64,000 nt of DNA. It comes from CAWBOV01 sp963790525 (GTDB lineage Bacteria; Actinomycetota; Actinomycetes; Mycobacteriales; Jatrophihabitantaceae). The stretch lies in the NCBI GenBank assembly GCA_963790525.1, contig CAWBOV010000004.1:1-64000 (forward strand), given 5' to 3'. Both the position numbers and the translations under genes were made by a program. The stretch's first letter is position 1, and each line of letters opens with the position of its first letter. Shown piece by piece: positions 1 through 8,800 of this stretch. The notes below the pieces were generated by a model. That model was not told the origin of the DNA and ran no database searches. It saw only the letters and a list, made by a program, of their open reading frames with translations.

Positions 1-64
1 CGCTGCCCTCGGCCGGCGGAGTAGCCGTCGGCACGGCAGGCGCCGACCCGCAGGCGACGACCCG

Positions 65-808
65 TCAAGCGCCGACCTGTGAAGCGCCGACGAGGTTCCG
101 CAGCGTGTCGGCGTTGCGGACCGCGTGTCCTTCCCCGTCGTTGTTGAAGTACGCGTAGACGTCGTGCCCGGTGCGGTCCCACTCGCCGATGCGGTCCGCC
201 CACCACCGCAGATCATGATCGGAGTAGCTGCCGGCGTAGAGGGTGCCGGGATCCGGTCCGTGCAGGCGCAGATAGACGAAGTCCGCCGTCGCACGCAGGA
301 TGCACGGCAGATCGGCCCCGCTCATTACGCAGTAGGCGGCACCCCGGCCGCGCAGGATGTCGAGCACCGCGTCGTCGTGCCAGCTCGGATGGCGGAACTC
401 CACCGCGACCCGCAGCCACGACGGCAACCGCGCCAGGAAGTAGTCGAGGCGGCCATCGTCACGCGCGTGCCCGGGAGCCAGCTGGACGAGAAGCGCGCCG
501 CGCCGATCGCCCAGCTCGTGGCAGCCGGAGATCAGGCGGGTCACCCACTCCTCCGGGGCGTACAGCCGTTTCGAGTGGGTGAGCCCGCGGGGCGCCTTGA
601 CCGACAGCGCGAACCCGTCCGGCAGACGGCTGCGCCAGCCGGCGAACGTCGCGTCCCGCGGCCAGTGGTAGAAGCTGGCGTTCAGTTCGGCCGTGGAGAA
701 GCGCGCAGCGTAGATCGGCAGTCGCTTCGCCGGCGGCGTCCCCGGTGGATAGAGGACGCCGTCCCAGTGTGGATAGCTCCAGCCGGACGTGCCGATGTGG
801 ATGCTCAC
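65..808 (-). CDS. DUF72 (YecE-like) family protein
   Basis: The 247-residue protein begins MSIHIGTSGWSYPHW, the N-terminal signature of DUF72/YecE proteins, which adopt a TIM-barrel fold of uncertain biochemical role. Family-typical segments follow: 'LNASFYHWP' near residue 43, 'FALSVKAPRGLTHSKRL' near 66-82 and 'VYAYFNNDGEGHAV' near the C-terminus. Length is normal for the family and the ATG leaves no strong alternative. It stands alone on the minus strand; the 64 bases before it hold nothing recognisable. The function is unknown, so family membership is the only firm statement. Confidence 0.9.
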   Translation of the reverse strand: MSIHIGTSGWSYPHWDGVLYPPGTPPAKRLPIYAARFSTAELNASFYHWPRDATFAGWRSRLPDGFALSVKAPRGLTHSKRLYAPEEWVTRLISGCHELGDRRGALLVQLAPGHARDDGRLDYFLARLPSWLRVAVEFRHPSWHDDAVLDILRGRGAAYCVMSGADLPCILRATADFVYLRLHGPDPGTLYAGSYSDHDLRWWADRIGEWDRTGHDVYAYFNNDGEGHAVRNADTLRNLVGASQVGA

Positions 809-858
809 GCCGTGCCCACCGATTCCCGGTTGCGCCCAGGGAGCGCGCCCCGCGCGTG

Positions 859-1113
859 TCAGTTGGTCAGGGAGCTGGACATGTTGACGCCGCCCACCGT
901 GTCGTCGGCGGCGATCTCCCGCTCCCGATCGTCGGGGTCACGGTCGGGGTCGCTGTCGACGGCGGGGACGACACCGTCCTCCGCCCGGAGGATGTCCTCC
1001 CTGTCCGGCGCAGCGTCTTCCTCGTCGGTGCTGCCAGGCAGTGGACCCGCCTCGGCCGCGGCAGCCAGCGAGTCCTGCGGCGCGGTGTCGTCGGGGGTGA
1101 TGTCATCAGCCAT
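859..1113 (-). CDS. Small acidic hypothetical protein
   Basis: This 84-residue protein is very rich in Asp, Glu, Pro and Ala (for example 'DSDPDRDPDDREREIAADD') and has no membrane segment. The ATG at 1113 is preceded by GGGAGA at suitable spacing, which supports translation. It looks intrinsically disordered. Small acidic proteins like this are common in actinobacteria and usually have no assigned role. I do not recognise a family. Confidence 0.55.
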   Translation of the reverse strand: MADDITPDDTAPQDSLAAAAEAGPLPGSTDEEDAAPDREDILRAEDGVVPAVDSDPDRDPDDREREIAADDTVGGVNMSSSLTN

Positions 1114-1200
1114 TGCGGTCTCCCAGATGTGTCGATACAGGGGACCTGCTGCTTAGGCCTGTAGCCATCATCGCTCGTGGACGCCGCGTTTGTGAAGTGA

Positions 1201-1653
1201 TCAGGGCTGGGCGAGTTCGGCGACGATCTTCGCCAGGCGCCGGTTCCTCGTGTCGTCGGCCTTCGCCTCCGTGATCAGGCGGGCGTACTCCTTGCGCCGC
1301 GACGGCGCGAGCCGAGCGAAGGCCTCCGCCAGCCCTGCCTCGGCCAGTGCCTCCGCGAGCGCAGCGGGGACGGCGGTCTCCGGCGCTGCCGTGTCCAGCT
1401 CCAGGACGACGTGGATCTCCTGCCCCGCGCGAAGTCCCGACGCCTCGCGATGGGCCTTCGACAGCGAGATGAGTGCCCGCCCACCCATGGCGCCGACCGC
1501 GATGCTGAAGCTGTAATCGGCCACGCGCACGAGGACCCGCGGGCGCCTGCCGGCTCCGAGCTGATCCAGGACCTGAGGTGGAACCTCGATTCCGGTGTTG
1601 TTCCCGAACGCCAGGATGACCGTGTCATAGGAAACCGTCATGGGGACCCCCAT
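1201..1653 (-). CDS. DUF1905 / OmdA-type (YdeI-like) protein
   Basis: The N-terminal half (residues about 15-90) matches DUF1905 small beta-barrel proteins, with 'GIEVPPQVLDQLGAGRRPRVLVRV' split across strands and 'GGRALISLSKAHREASGLRAG'. The C-terminal part (about 105-150) resembles the OmdA/YdeI tail, with 'LAPSRRKEYARLITEAK' and 'RRLAKIV'. Such proteins have been linked to bacteriocin tolerance or envelope homeostasis in other bacteria; that role is not shown here. Either ATG at 1653 (GAGAGG just upstream) or ATG at 1641 could be the start. It is divergent from the membrane-protein gene to its right. Confidence 0.8.
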   Translation of the reverse strand: MGVPMTVSYDTVILAFGNNTGIEVPPQVLDQLGAGRRPRVLVRVADYSFSIAVGAMGGRALISLSKAHREASGLRAGQEIHVVLELDTAAPETAVPAALAEALAEAGLAEAFARLAPSRRKEYARLITEAKADDTRNRRLAKIVAELAQP

Positions 1654-1855
1654 TCGCCTCTCACGTGAACTGCCGGGAGTTTTTCACATCCTCGTCCGGT
1701 GGTCACCTGCGGCCGCGACATCGACAATTCCGCAACGGGAATTCCCATTCGGCTTGACAGTGGTTTGCAGCCGCGTACATTTCGGCGTGCAGCTCGCGCC
1801 ATCGGGTCGCTGCACTTCGAGGCGGGTCTGCCTCGACATGGTTTTGGGGGAAACT

Positions 1856-2224
1856 GTGCAGGGTGTCGTGTGGATCATTTACCTGGCGATCATCGTCCTG
1901 GTCGTCGCCGGCCTGTGGCGGGTTTTCGAGAAGGCCGGCGAACAGGGTTGGAAAGCGATCATCCCGATCTACAACCTCTACATCGAGCTGCGGATCGCTG
2001 GCCGCCCGGGCTGGTGGCTGGTGCTCTTCCTCATCCCGATCGTCAATATCGCCATGGCCATCGTGGTCTCCATCGATCTCGCCAAGGCCTTCGGCAGGAG
2101 CGCCGGCTTCGGAGTCGGCCTGGCACTGCTGTCGTTCATCTTCATCCCGGTACTCGGCTTCGGCAGCGACACGTACCAGGGCCCGAAGAGCGGCACCACG
2201 GCAGTGGGCAGCCAGTTCGGCTGA
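1856..2224 (+). CDS. Small multi-pass membrane protein (DUF5684-like)
   Basis: The protein of about 122 residues has three to four hydrophobic segments: 'VWIIYLAIIVLVVAGLWRV' near the N-terminus, 'WWLVLFLIPIVNIAMAIVV' in the middle and 'VGLALLSFIFIPVLGFG' near the C-terminus. The loop 'FEKAGEQGWKAIIPIYNLY' is typical of DUF5684-like proteins sometimes annotated as signal-peptidase-I-related. No Ser/Lys dyad is visible, so peptidase activity is unlikely. I choose GTG at 1856 because GGGGG lies 6-10 bases upstream; an in-frame ATG at 1838 is the alternative. Confidence 0.75.
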   Translation: MQGVVWIIYLAIIVLVVAGLWRVFEKAGEQGWKAIIPIYNLYIELRIAGRPGWWLVLFLIPIVNIAMAIVVSIDLAKAFGRSAGFGVGLALLSFIFIPVLGFGSDTYQGPKSGTTAVGSQFG

Positions 2225-2354
2225 TTCACGAGAAATCACGGCGATGACCGCTGCCTGATTCTGGCGAACTCCGTTCCGGGACGGTTTCGGAATACGCCGG
2301 TGCCTCGATTCAACGAATTCGGTGCGCCCCGTCGTCGGCCACCGAGGATTGGGG

Positions 2355-2569
2355 TCAGGGTACTTCTTCTTGCCGATGCCGGGGAACCGCTTCTTGACCG
2401 CGGCACGGACCTTCTTCTGCTCCGCCGGCGTGCCGTTCTGGGCAACCCGCGCCAGAGCATTGCGCGCGTGCGCCTTGTCCGGGATCGGGTACTTGCGCTT
2501 GCCCGGCAGGGCGAACGACTTCTTGCTGAGTTTCTTGCGCGTCTTGGTGCTGCTCAGATCCTTGCTCAT
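2355..2569 (-). CDS. Small Lys-rich protein; C-terminus possibly frameshifted
   Basis: The product starts MSKDLSSTKTRKKLSKKSFALPG and contains 'KRKYPIPDKAHARNALARV', a pattern found in short basic actinobacterial proteins related to DUF6582. ATG 2569 has GGGAG about six bases upstream. Such proteins normally end after about 70 residues, but here the frame stays open for a further 220 codons across the opposing membrane-protein gene. A TGA lies one frame over at 2355-2357, exactly where the family would end ('KKKYP'), so a one-base deletion or error at about 2357 is suspected. Function unknown; the basic composition could suit nucleic-acid binding, which is a guess. Confidence 0.6.
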
Positions 2570-2804
2570 GTCCACTCCCGTCGGTCACGTCCGGAGGGGT
2601 GCGGCCGCGCGGGGGACCCGGGCAGGGCAGGCGCGCGGCACGGCCCGCGGACCTGCTGCTCAGTCCGTGCCCATCATCGCCCGACACCACGCGGTTGGGA
2701 AGCCGGCACGGCGGCACCGGAGCCGCGGCCCGCTCGGCCCCAGGTGGCACGCCGGCTGGGGGCGCTCGTAGGGTCGTGGTCCGCCCATCGAGAGGAACAA
2801 CGCC

Positions 2805-2975
2805 GTGACGATTCCCATCGACGACGAGGTCCACCGCGACGAGTCCGAGCCGACACCCGAGGAGATCGAACAGGGCAACCCCGGGCGGCCGCAGTCGGAC
2901 TTCGAGGTCGACGACGACGGCAACTCCGGCGACGACGGCGAGATCGACCAGCGGCTGCCCGGGCGCCGCGAGTGA
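2805..2975 (+). CDS. Small acidic protein (56 aa)
   Basis: A GTG start at 2805 with AGAGGA about ten bases upstream opens a 56-codon frame rich in Asp/Glu ('DFEVDDDGNSGDDGEID'). Its TGA overlaps the GTG of the rhodanese gene (GTGA), suggesting translational coupling. It has no membrane segment and no recognised domain. The ribosome-binding site and the tight overlap are the main reasons to call it. Confidence 0.5.
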   Translation: MTIPIDDEVHRDESEPTPEEIEQGNPGRPQSDFEVDDDGNSGDDGEIDQRLPGRRE

Positions 2976-3403
2976 CGGCGACAGCTGCGGTCCGTCCCGT
3001 GCACGACCGTGGGGTGGATGCGGCCCTGGCGCGGGCCCGGCGCGGCGTGCGCCGGCTGGACGCGCTCGAGACCGCGCAGGCGCTGTCCGACCGCGCGCTC
3101 GTGATCGACACGCGCACGGAGTCCCAGCGCGCCCGCGACGGCGAGCTGCCCGGTGCCATCGTCATCGATCGGACCGTGCTGGAGTGGCGCCTCGATCCCT
3201 CGAGTCCGGACCACATCCCGGAGGCCACGTCCTACGACGTGCAGGTCGTGGTCGTGTGCCGGCAGGGGTACAGCTCCAGCTTCGCCGCCGAGAACCTCCG
3301 CTCGATCGGATTGCACCGCGCGACCGACCTGGTCGGGGGCTTCGAAGCCTGGATCGCGGCGGGCCTGGAGCGCGGCGCTGGACCGGGCGATGTCCGGGTC
3401 TGA
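2972..3403 (+). CDS. Rhodanese-like sulfurtransferase domain protein
   Basis: This single-domain protein of 143 residues has the rhodanese CH2A-type start ('ALVIDTRTESQRARDGELPGA' split by strands) and an active-site loop 'CRQGYSS' with Cys96. It ends with the usual 'LVGGFEAWIAAGL' helix. Rhodaneses transfer sulfane sulfur through a persulfide on that Cys. The GTG at 2972 overlaps the upstream stop codon. It lies about 100 bases before the formate dehydrogenase gene on the same strand. A rhodanese here could supply sulfur or selenium for FDH maturation, as FdhD does elsewhere, but that link is inference. Confidence 0.85.
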   Translation: MTATAAVRPVHDRGVDAALARARRGVRRLDALETAQALSDRALVIDTRTESQRARDGELPGAIVIDRTVLEWRLDPSSPDHIPEATSYDVQVVVVCRQGYSSSFAAENLRSIGLHRATDLVGGFEAWIAAGLERGAGPGDVRV

Positions 3404-3509
3404 CTCCGCGTGGCCGCTCCGAGGGGCACGTGCTTTGATGGTCACACGAGGTTGAGAGTTCCAGCCCGCGCCCGGCTCGGCTGTGCCGACGAGTGAGGAG
3501 GTCGCCCTG

Positions 3510-6500
3510 ATGGGTATCGCCAGGAAGCTGCTCACCTGGCCCGTCGTGCGGCAGGCACTCGGTGCCGATCCGCTCGGTCGGGGCACGTCGGCCCAGGGCC
3601 CGCGCGACTGGACACCGCGCACCTCCACCGCGGACCGAGTCGTGCAGAGCATCTGCCCCTACTGCGCCGTCGGGTGCGGTCAGCGCGTCTTCGTCAAGGA
3701 CGAGAAGGTCGTCCAGATCGAGGGCGATCCTGACTCGCCGATCAGCCGCGGGCGGTTGTGCCCGAAGGGCTCGGCCAGCGAGCAGCTCGTCAACTCCCCG
3801 GGCCGGCAGACGGCGATGCTCTACCGGCGCCCCTACGGCACCGAGTGGGAGCCGCTGGACGTCGACCAGGCCACCGACATGATCGTCGACCGCATCATGG
3901 AGTCGCGGCCGAAGCACTGGCAGGACACCGACGAGCACGGCCGCCCGCTGCGGCGGACGATGGGGATCGCCTCGCTCGGCGGTGCCACGTTGGACAACGA
4001 AGAGAACTACCTGATCAAGAAACTCTTCACCGCCATGGGCGCCATACAGATCGAGAACCAGGCGCGTATTTGACACTCCGCCACTGTCCCCAGTTTGGGG
4101 GCCTCCTTCGGCCGCGGCGGCGCCACGAACTTCACGCAGGATCTCCAGCACTCCGACTGCATCGTCATCCAGGGCTCGAACATGGCCGAGTGCCACCCGG
4201 TCGGGTTCCAGTGGGTGATGGAGGCGAAGGCGCGCGGGGCCAAGGTCATCCACATCGATCCGCGGTTCACCAGGACCTCCGCTGTCGCGGACATGCACGT
4301 CCCGCTGCGCGCGGGCAGTGACATCGCCTTCCTCGGCGGCGTCGTCAACTACATCCTCAGCAACGAGAAGTACTTCCACGAGTACGTCGTCGCCTACACC
4401 AACGCCGCCGCGATCCTGCGCGACGACTTCCGCGACGTCGACGACCTCGACGGCGTGTTCTCCGGCTACGACCCGGAGACGGGCACCTACGACACCGAGT
4501 CGTGGTCCTACGACGGCGTCGAGGGGATGGCCGCCCCGGGCAACCGGACGCCGCCGACGCACGACGGCGGCGAGAGCGAGGCGTCGCAGGGATCGCGCGG
4601 CGCGGGACACGAACTCGGTGGCCACGGCGCGGCCCTCGCGCACGGCGAGGCCCGACACGACTACACGCTCCAGGACCCGCAGTGTGTCTTCCAGGTGCTC
4701 AAACGCCACTACGCCCGCTACACCCCGGAGATGGTCTCGCAGGCGTGCGGCGTCTCGGCCGAGCAGTTCCTGCAGGTGTGCGAGGACGTGACCGCCAACA
4801 GCGGCCGGGAACGCACCACCGCCTGGGTCTACTCGGTCGGCTGGACGCATCACACCGTCGGCGTGCAGTACATCCGGGGCGCCGCGATCATCCAGCTGCT
4901 GCTGGGCAACATGGGACGCCCCGGCGGCGGCATCCTGGCCCTGCGCGGGCACGCGTCGATCCAGGGCTCCACCGACATCCCGACCCTGTTCAACCTGCTG
5001 CCGGGCTACCTGCCGATGCCCAAGGTCGGTGAGCACGATTCCCTCGAGGACTACCTGCAGACGGTGTGCAGCACCGACCAGAAGGGTTTCTGGGCGGACG
5101 CCCGCAACTACATGGTCAGCCTGCTCAAGGCCTACTGGGGCGACGCCGCGACCGAGGAGAACGACTTCGCCTTCTCCTACCTGCCGCGGCTGACCGGTGA
5201 CCACGGCACGTACCAGACCGTCATGGACATGATCGAGGACCGGATCGACGGGTACTTCCTGCTCGGGCAGAACCCGGCCGTCGGGTCGGCGCACGGCAAG
5301 CTGCAGCGCCTGGGCATGGCGCACCTGAAGTGGCTCGTCGTCCGCGACCTGAACATGATCGAGTCGGCGACCTTCTGGAAGGACTCGCCGGAGATCGCGA
5401 CCGGGGAGCTGGCCACCGCCGACATCGCCACCGAGGTGTTCTTCTTCCCGGCCGCGTCGCACGTGGAGAAGTCCGGCACGTTCACGCAGACCCAGCGGAT
5501 GCTGCAGTGGCACCACAAGGCCGTCGAGCCGCCGGGCGACTGCCGCAGCGACCTGCAGTTCTTCTACGAGCTCGGGCGCAAGCTCAAGGAGCGCCTGGCC
5601 GACTCCACCGACCCACGCGACCGCCCGATCCAGGACCTCACCTGGGACTACAGCGTGGACGAGCACGGCGAGCCCTCGGCCGAGGACGTCCTGCGCGAGA
5701 TCAACGGCTTCCACCTCACCGGGGACAAGGCCGGGCAGCCGCTGAGCTCCTACACCGAGATGAAGCCGGACGGCATCGACATCGGGCGGCTGCTGGATCT
5801 ACACCGGCGTCTTCGCCGACGGCGTGAACCAGTCCGCGCGGCGCAAGCCCGGGCGCGAGCAGAGCTGGGTCGCGCCGGAGTGGGGCTGGGCGTGGCCGGC
5901 CAATCGCCGCACGCTGTACAACCGCGCGTCCGCCGACCCCGACGGCAAGCCGTGGAGCGAGCGCAAGGCGTTCGTCTGGTGGGACGAGGACGCGAAGAAG
6001 TGGACCGGCCACGACATCCCCGATTTCCCGGCCGACACCGCGCCGTCGTACCGTCCCGAACCCGGTACCGGCGGGCCGAAGGGGCTCGCCGGCGACGACC
6101 CGTTCATCATGCAGGCCGACGGCAAGGCCTGGCTGTTCGCTCCCGCGGGCCTGCTCGACGGGCCCATGCCCGCGCACTACGAGCCGCAGGAGTCGCCGGT
6201 CGCCAACCCGTTCTACCGCCAGCAGGCCAACCCCACGCGGCAGGTCTTCCGGCGCAAGGACAACCTGCAGAACCCCTCCGGCCAGGAACCCGGCTCGGAG
6301 GTGTTCCCCTACGTCTTCACGACCTACCGCCTCACCGAGCACCACACAGCCGGTGGGATGAGCCGGTGGCTGCCCTACCTCGCCGAGCTGCAACCGGAGT
6401 TCTTCTGCGAGGTGTCCCCGGCGCTGGCGCGTGAGCGCGGGCTGGAGAACCTCGGGTGGGCCACGATCGTCAGCGCCCGCACGGCGATCGAGGCGCGGGT

Positions 6501-6819
6501 GCTCGTCACCGACCGCGTCGTCCCGCTCGTCGTGAACGGCCGGACGGTCCACCAGGTGGGGCTGCCCTACCACTGGGGCGTAGGTTCCTCGGCGCTGGTC
6601 TCCGGCGACTCGGCCAACGACCTGTTCGGGGTGACCCTCGATCCGAACGTGCACATCCAGGAGTCCAAGGTGGCCTCGTGCGACATCCGACCGGGGCGCC
6701 GACCGACCGGGCCGGCGCTGCTGCGGTTCGTCGCGGAGTACCAGTCCCGCGCCGGGATCACCGTCGACACGGGCAACCAGCAACGGACGCCGCTGAACCA
6801 GGACGAGGAGGAGCGCTGA
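3510..6819 (+). CDS. fdhA: Formate dehydrogenase alpha subunit, selenocysteine-containing; one internal frame break
   Basis: This molybdopterin bis-MGD enzyme oxidises formate to CO2. An N-terminal [4Fe-4S] motif is visible (C-x2-C-x3-C: 'CPYCAVGCG', fourth Cys in 'GRLCPKG'). The TGA at 4071-4073 sits in 'ENQARI-U-HSPTVPSLG', exactly where FdnG/FdhF proteins carry catalytic Sec, giving Sec188. It must be read through, because the conserved protein continues in frame. Near 5784-5786 an apparent extra G shifts the frame; the C-terminal third ('GVFADGVNQSARR' onward, dinucleotide-binding fold) continues one frame over to TGA 6819. Corrected length is about 1,100 residues. ATG 3510 has GAGGAG upstream; GTG 3483 is an alternative. 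No twin-arginine signal is visible, so a cytoplasm-facing site is possible. Residues about 343-390 are a hydrophilic His/Asp/Glu-rich insertion. It overlaps fdhB (TGATG). Confidence 0.93.
4071..4102 (+). promoter_or_regulatory. UGA selenocysteine codon with SECIS-like hairpin
   Basis: Directly after the in-frame TGA (4071-4073) the sequence GTCCCC-AGTTT-GGGGGC at 4086-4102 can fold into a 6-bp stem with a 5-nt apical loop. Taking the U of UGA as 1, the loop occupies bases 22-26 with a GU step at 23-24. This matches the spacing of the SelB-binding loop in the well-studied E. coli fdhF SECIS. The codon context and a complete sel gene set downstream support recoding. The exact fold is inferred by eye. 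Confidence 0.8.
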
Positions 6820-7754
6820 TGGCGAACTCGCTGTCGGGGCCGCTGCCCGACCCGGCCGGCGACGCCGGATGGACGGAAGCCCTGCCGCGTAAGGGATTCT
6901 TCACCGACACCTCGATCTGCATCGGGTGCAAGGCCTGCGAGGTGGCCTGCAAGGAATGGAACGGGGTCCCGGCCGACGGTGGCCTCGACCTGCTCGGCTC
7001 CTCCTACGACAACTCCTTCGCGCTGGGGGCGTCGACCTGGCGGCACGTGAAGTTCATCGAGCAGACGCGCCCGGTGCCCGAAGCGCCGCCGGCGCCCGCC
7101 ACGACGACGGTGAGCCTGGGGATGCCCTCGTTCGAGCGCCCCGGAGCCGACGGCGAGGCCGGCCCCGTGACCGAGTTCCGCTGGTTGATGGAATCCGACG
7201 TGTGCAAGCACTGCACGCATGCGGCCTGCCTGGACGTCTGCCCCACCGGGGCGCTCATCCGCACCGAGTTCGGCACGGTCGTGGTCCAGGACGACATCTG
7301 CAACGGGTGCGGGTACTGCGTCCCGGCCTGCCCGTTCGGCGTGATCGACCGGCGGATCGGCGACAAGGGCGTCAAGAACGTGGGCATCGCGCAGAAGTGC
7401 ACGCTCTGCTACGACCGGCTCAAGGACGGCCAGACGCCCGCGTGCGCCCAGGCCTGCCCCACCCAGTCGATCCAGTTCGGCGACCTCGACGAGCTCCGCG
7501 AACGCGCCGCCGCCCGGCTGGAGACCCTGCACGGCAGCGGCGTCACCGAAGCGCGGCTGTACGGCGAGAGCCCCGACGACGGTGTCGGCGGCAGCGGCGC
7601 GATGTTCCTGCTGCTCGACGAGCCCGAGGTCTACGGCCTGCCGCCGGACCCCGTCGTGTCGACGCGGGACCTGCCCGACATGTGGAAGAAGGCCGGCCTC
7701 GCCGCGCTCGGGCTGCTGGCCGCGGCCGCCGCGGCGTTCGTGGGGCGGTCATGA
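6819..7754 (+). CDS. fdhB: Formate dehydrogenase beta (iron-sulfur) subunit
   Basis: This 311-residue protein carries four Cys clusters for [4Fe-4S] centres: 'CIGCKACEVAC', 'CKHCTHAACLDVCP', 'CNGCGYCVPACP' and 'CTLCYDRL...CAQACP'. That is the ferredoxin pattern of FdnH/HybA-type electron-transfer subunits. It would pass electrons from the catalytic subunit to the membrane subunit. A single C-terminal hydrophobic helix ('AGLAALGLLAAAAAAFV') should anchor it, as in FdnH. The start ATG overlaps the fdhA stop (TGATG) and its stop overlaps the next gene (ATGA), so the three genes are translationally coupled. Confidence 0.93.
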   Translation: MANSLSGPLPDPAGDAGWTEALPRKGFFTDTSICIGCKACEVACKEWNGVPADGGLDLLGSSYDNSFALGASTWRHVKFIEQTRPVPEAPPAPATTTVSLGMPSFERPGADGEAGPVTEFRWLMESDVCKHCTHAACLDVCPTGALIRTEFGTVVVQDDICNGCGYCVPACPFGVIDRRIGDKGVKNVGIAQKCTLCYDRLKDGQTPACAQACPTQSIQFGDLDELRERAAARLETLHGSGVTEARLYGESPDDGVGGSGAMFLLLDEPEVYGLPPDPVVSTRDLPDMWKKAGLAALGLLAAAAAAFVGRS

Positions 7755-8797
7755 CCGCACCGGAGCAGGCACCGCTCCCACTCGGGCACGAGGCCGTGCC
7801 CGAGGCGATGGGCCGCGACCGCTCGGGACGCGGCGGCCGGCGCCGGGGGCGCCGGCGCGACGAGCACCAGATGGTGCCCGACGCGGTGTTCACGTCCTAC
7901 TACGGCCGCCCGATCGTCAAGGCCTCGCCGTGGGAGGAGGACATCCCCGCCTACCTGTTCCTCGGCGGTCTGGCGGCAGGCTCGTCGCTGCTCGCGGCCG
8001 GCGCGGACCTCACCGGCCGCCCGGCGCTGCGGCGGGTCGGCCGGCTGACCTCGGCGGGCGCCCTCAGCCTGTCGTTCGTCGCCCTGGTGCACGACCTGGG
8101 CAAGCCCAGCCGGTTCGTCAACATGCTGCGGGTCATGAAGGTGACCTCGCCGATGTCGGTCGGGACCTGGATCCTGTCGGCCTTCGCGCCGTTCGTGTAC
8201 TCGGCCGCGGCGAGCGAGGTGCCCGCGGTGATCCCGCGCCCGCTCCGGGGCCCGCTGAGGTCCGTCGCCCGCCCGTCCGGAGTCGCGGCCGCGCTGCTCG
8301 GTCCGGCGGTCGCGTCCTACACGGGCGTGCTGCTCGCCGACACGGCGACGCCGACCTGGAACTCCGCCCGCGCCCATCTCCCGCTGCTGTTCGCGGCGTC
8401 GGCCGGAGCCGCGTCGGGCGGGATGGGGATGCTGGCCGCGCCGGTCGCCGAGGCCGGTCCCGCGCGCCGGTTGGCGTTCGTCGCCGCGGTCTCCGAACTG
8501 GCCGTCGAGCACCACATGGAATCGGCGATGGGGTTGACGGCCGAGACCCTGCACGCCGGAGTTCCGGGCCGACTGATGAAGGCCGCCCGGGCGTTGACCG
8601 CGGTCGGTGCGCTGGGCGCCCTCGTGGCACGGCGGAGCCGGGTGGCCGGTGTCATCGGTGGATCGGCGCTGCTCGCCGGGTCGGCATGCACCCGCTTCGG
8701 GGTGTTCCACGCCGGTCAGGCGTCGGCGCGCGATCCCAAGTACACGGTGGTCCCGCAGCGCGAGCGGATGGCCGAGGAGGGGCGCCCCGGCGCCTGA
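7751..8797 (+). CDS. NrfD/PsrC-type membrane subunit of formate dehydrogenase
   Basis: The 348-residue product has a charged, Arg-rich N-terminus and then about eight hydrophobic segments. It contains the NrfD-family pieces 'EEDIPAYLFLGGLAAGSSLLAAGADL', 'LVHDLGKPSRFVNMLRV' and 'SPMSVGTWILSAFAPF'. NrfD proteins are quinone-interacting membrane anchors of molybdopterin oxidoreductases. It replaces the cytochrome b subunit (FdnI) of enterobacterial FDH-N. The ATG overlaps the fdhB stop as ATGA. The gene ends 3 bases before the convergent selD stop, with no room for a separate terminator. Confidence 0.9.
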   Translation: MTAPEQAPLPLGHEAVPEAMGRDRSGRGGRRRGRRRDEHQMVPDAVFTSYYGRPIVKASPWEEDIPAYLFLGGLAAGSSLLAAGADLTGRPALRRVGRLTSAGALSLSFVALVHDLGKPSRFVNMLRVMKVTSPMSVGTWILSAFAPFVYSAAASEVPAVIPRPLRGPLRSVARPSGVAAALLGPAVASYTGVLLADTATPTWNSARAHLPLLFAASAGAASGGMGMLAAPVAEAGPARRLAFVAAVSELAVEHHMESAMGLTAETLHAGVPGRLMKAARALTAVGALGALVARRSRVAGVIGGSALLAGSACTRFGVFHAGQASARDPKYTVVPQRERMAEEGRPGA

Positions 8798-8800
8798 CGG

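Noticed and set aside
1703..2302. Long minus-strand extension of the small Lys-rich protein
   Set aside because: It lies antisense to a convincing membrane-protein gene and has no domain; more likely the open frame follows a lost stop codon near 2355.
4074..4094. Split of formate dehydrogenase into two separate genes at the TGA
   Set aside because: The context is the conserved Sec site, the frame continues without change, and all Sec machinery is encoded next to it.
3162..5714. 850-codon minus-strand frame opposite the formate dehydrogenase gene
   Set aside because: It mirrors the conserved FDH sequence and has no recognisable domain; a GC-rich shadow frame.
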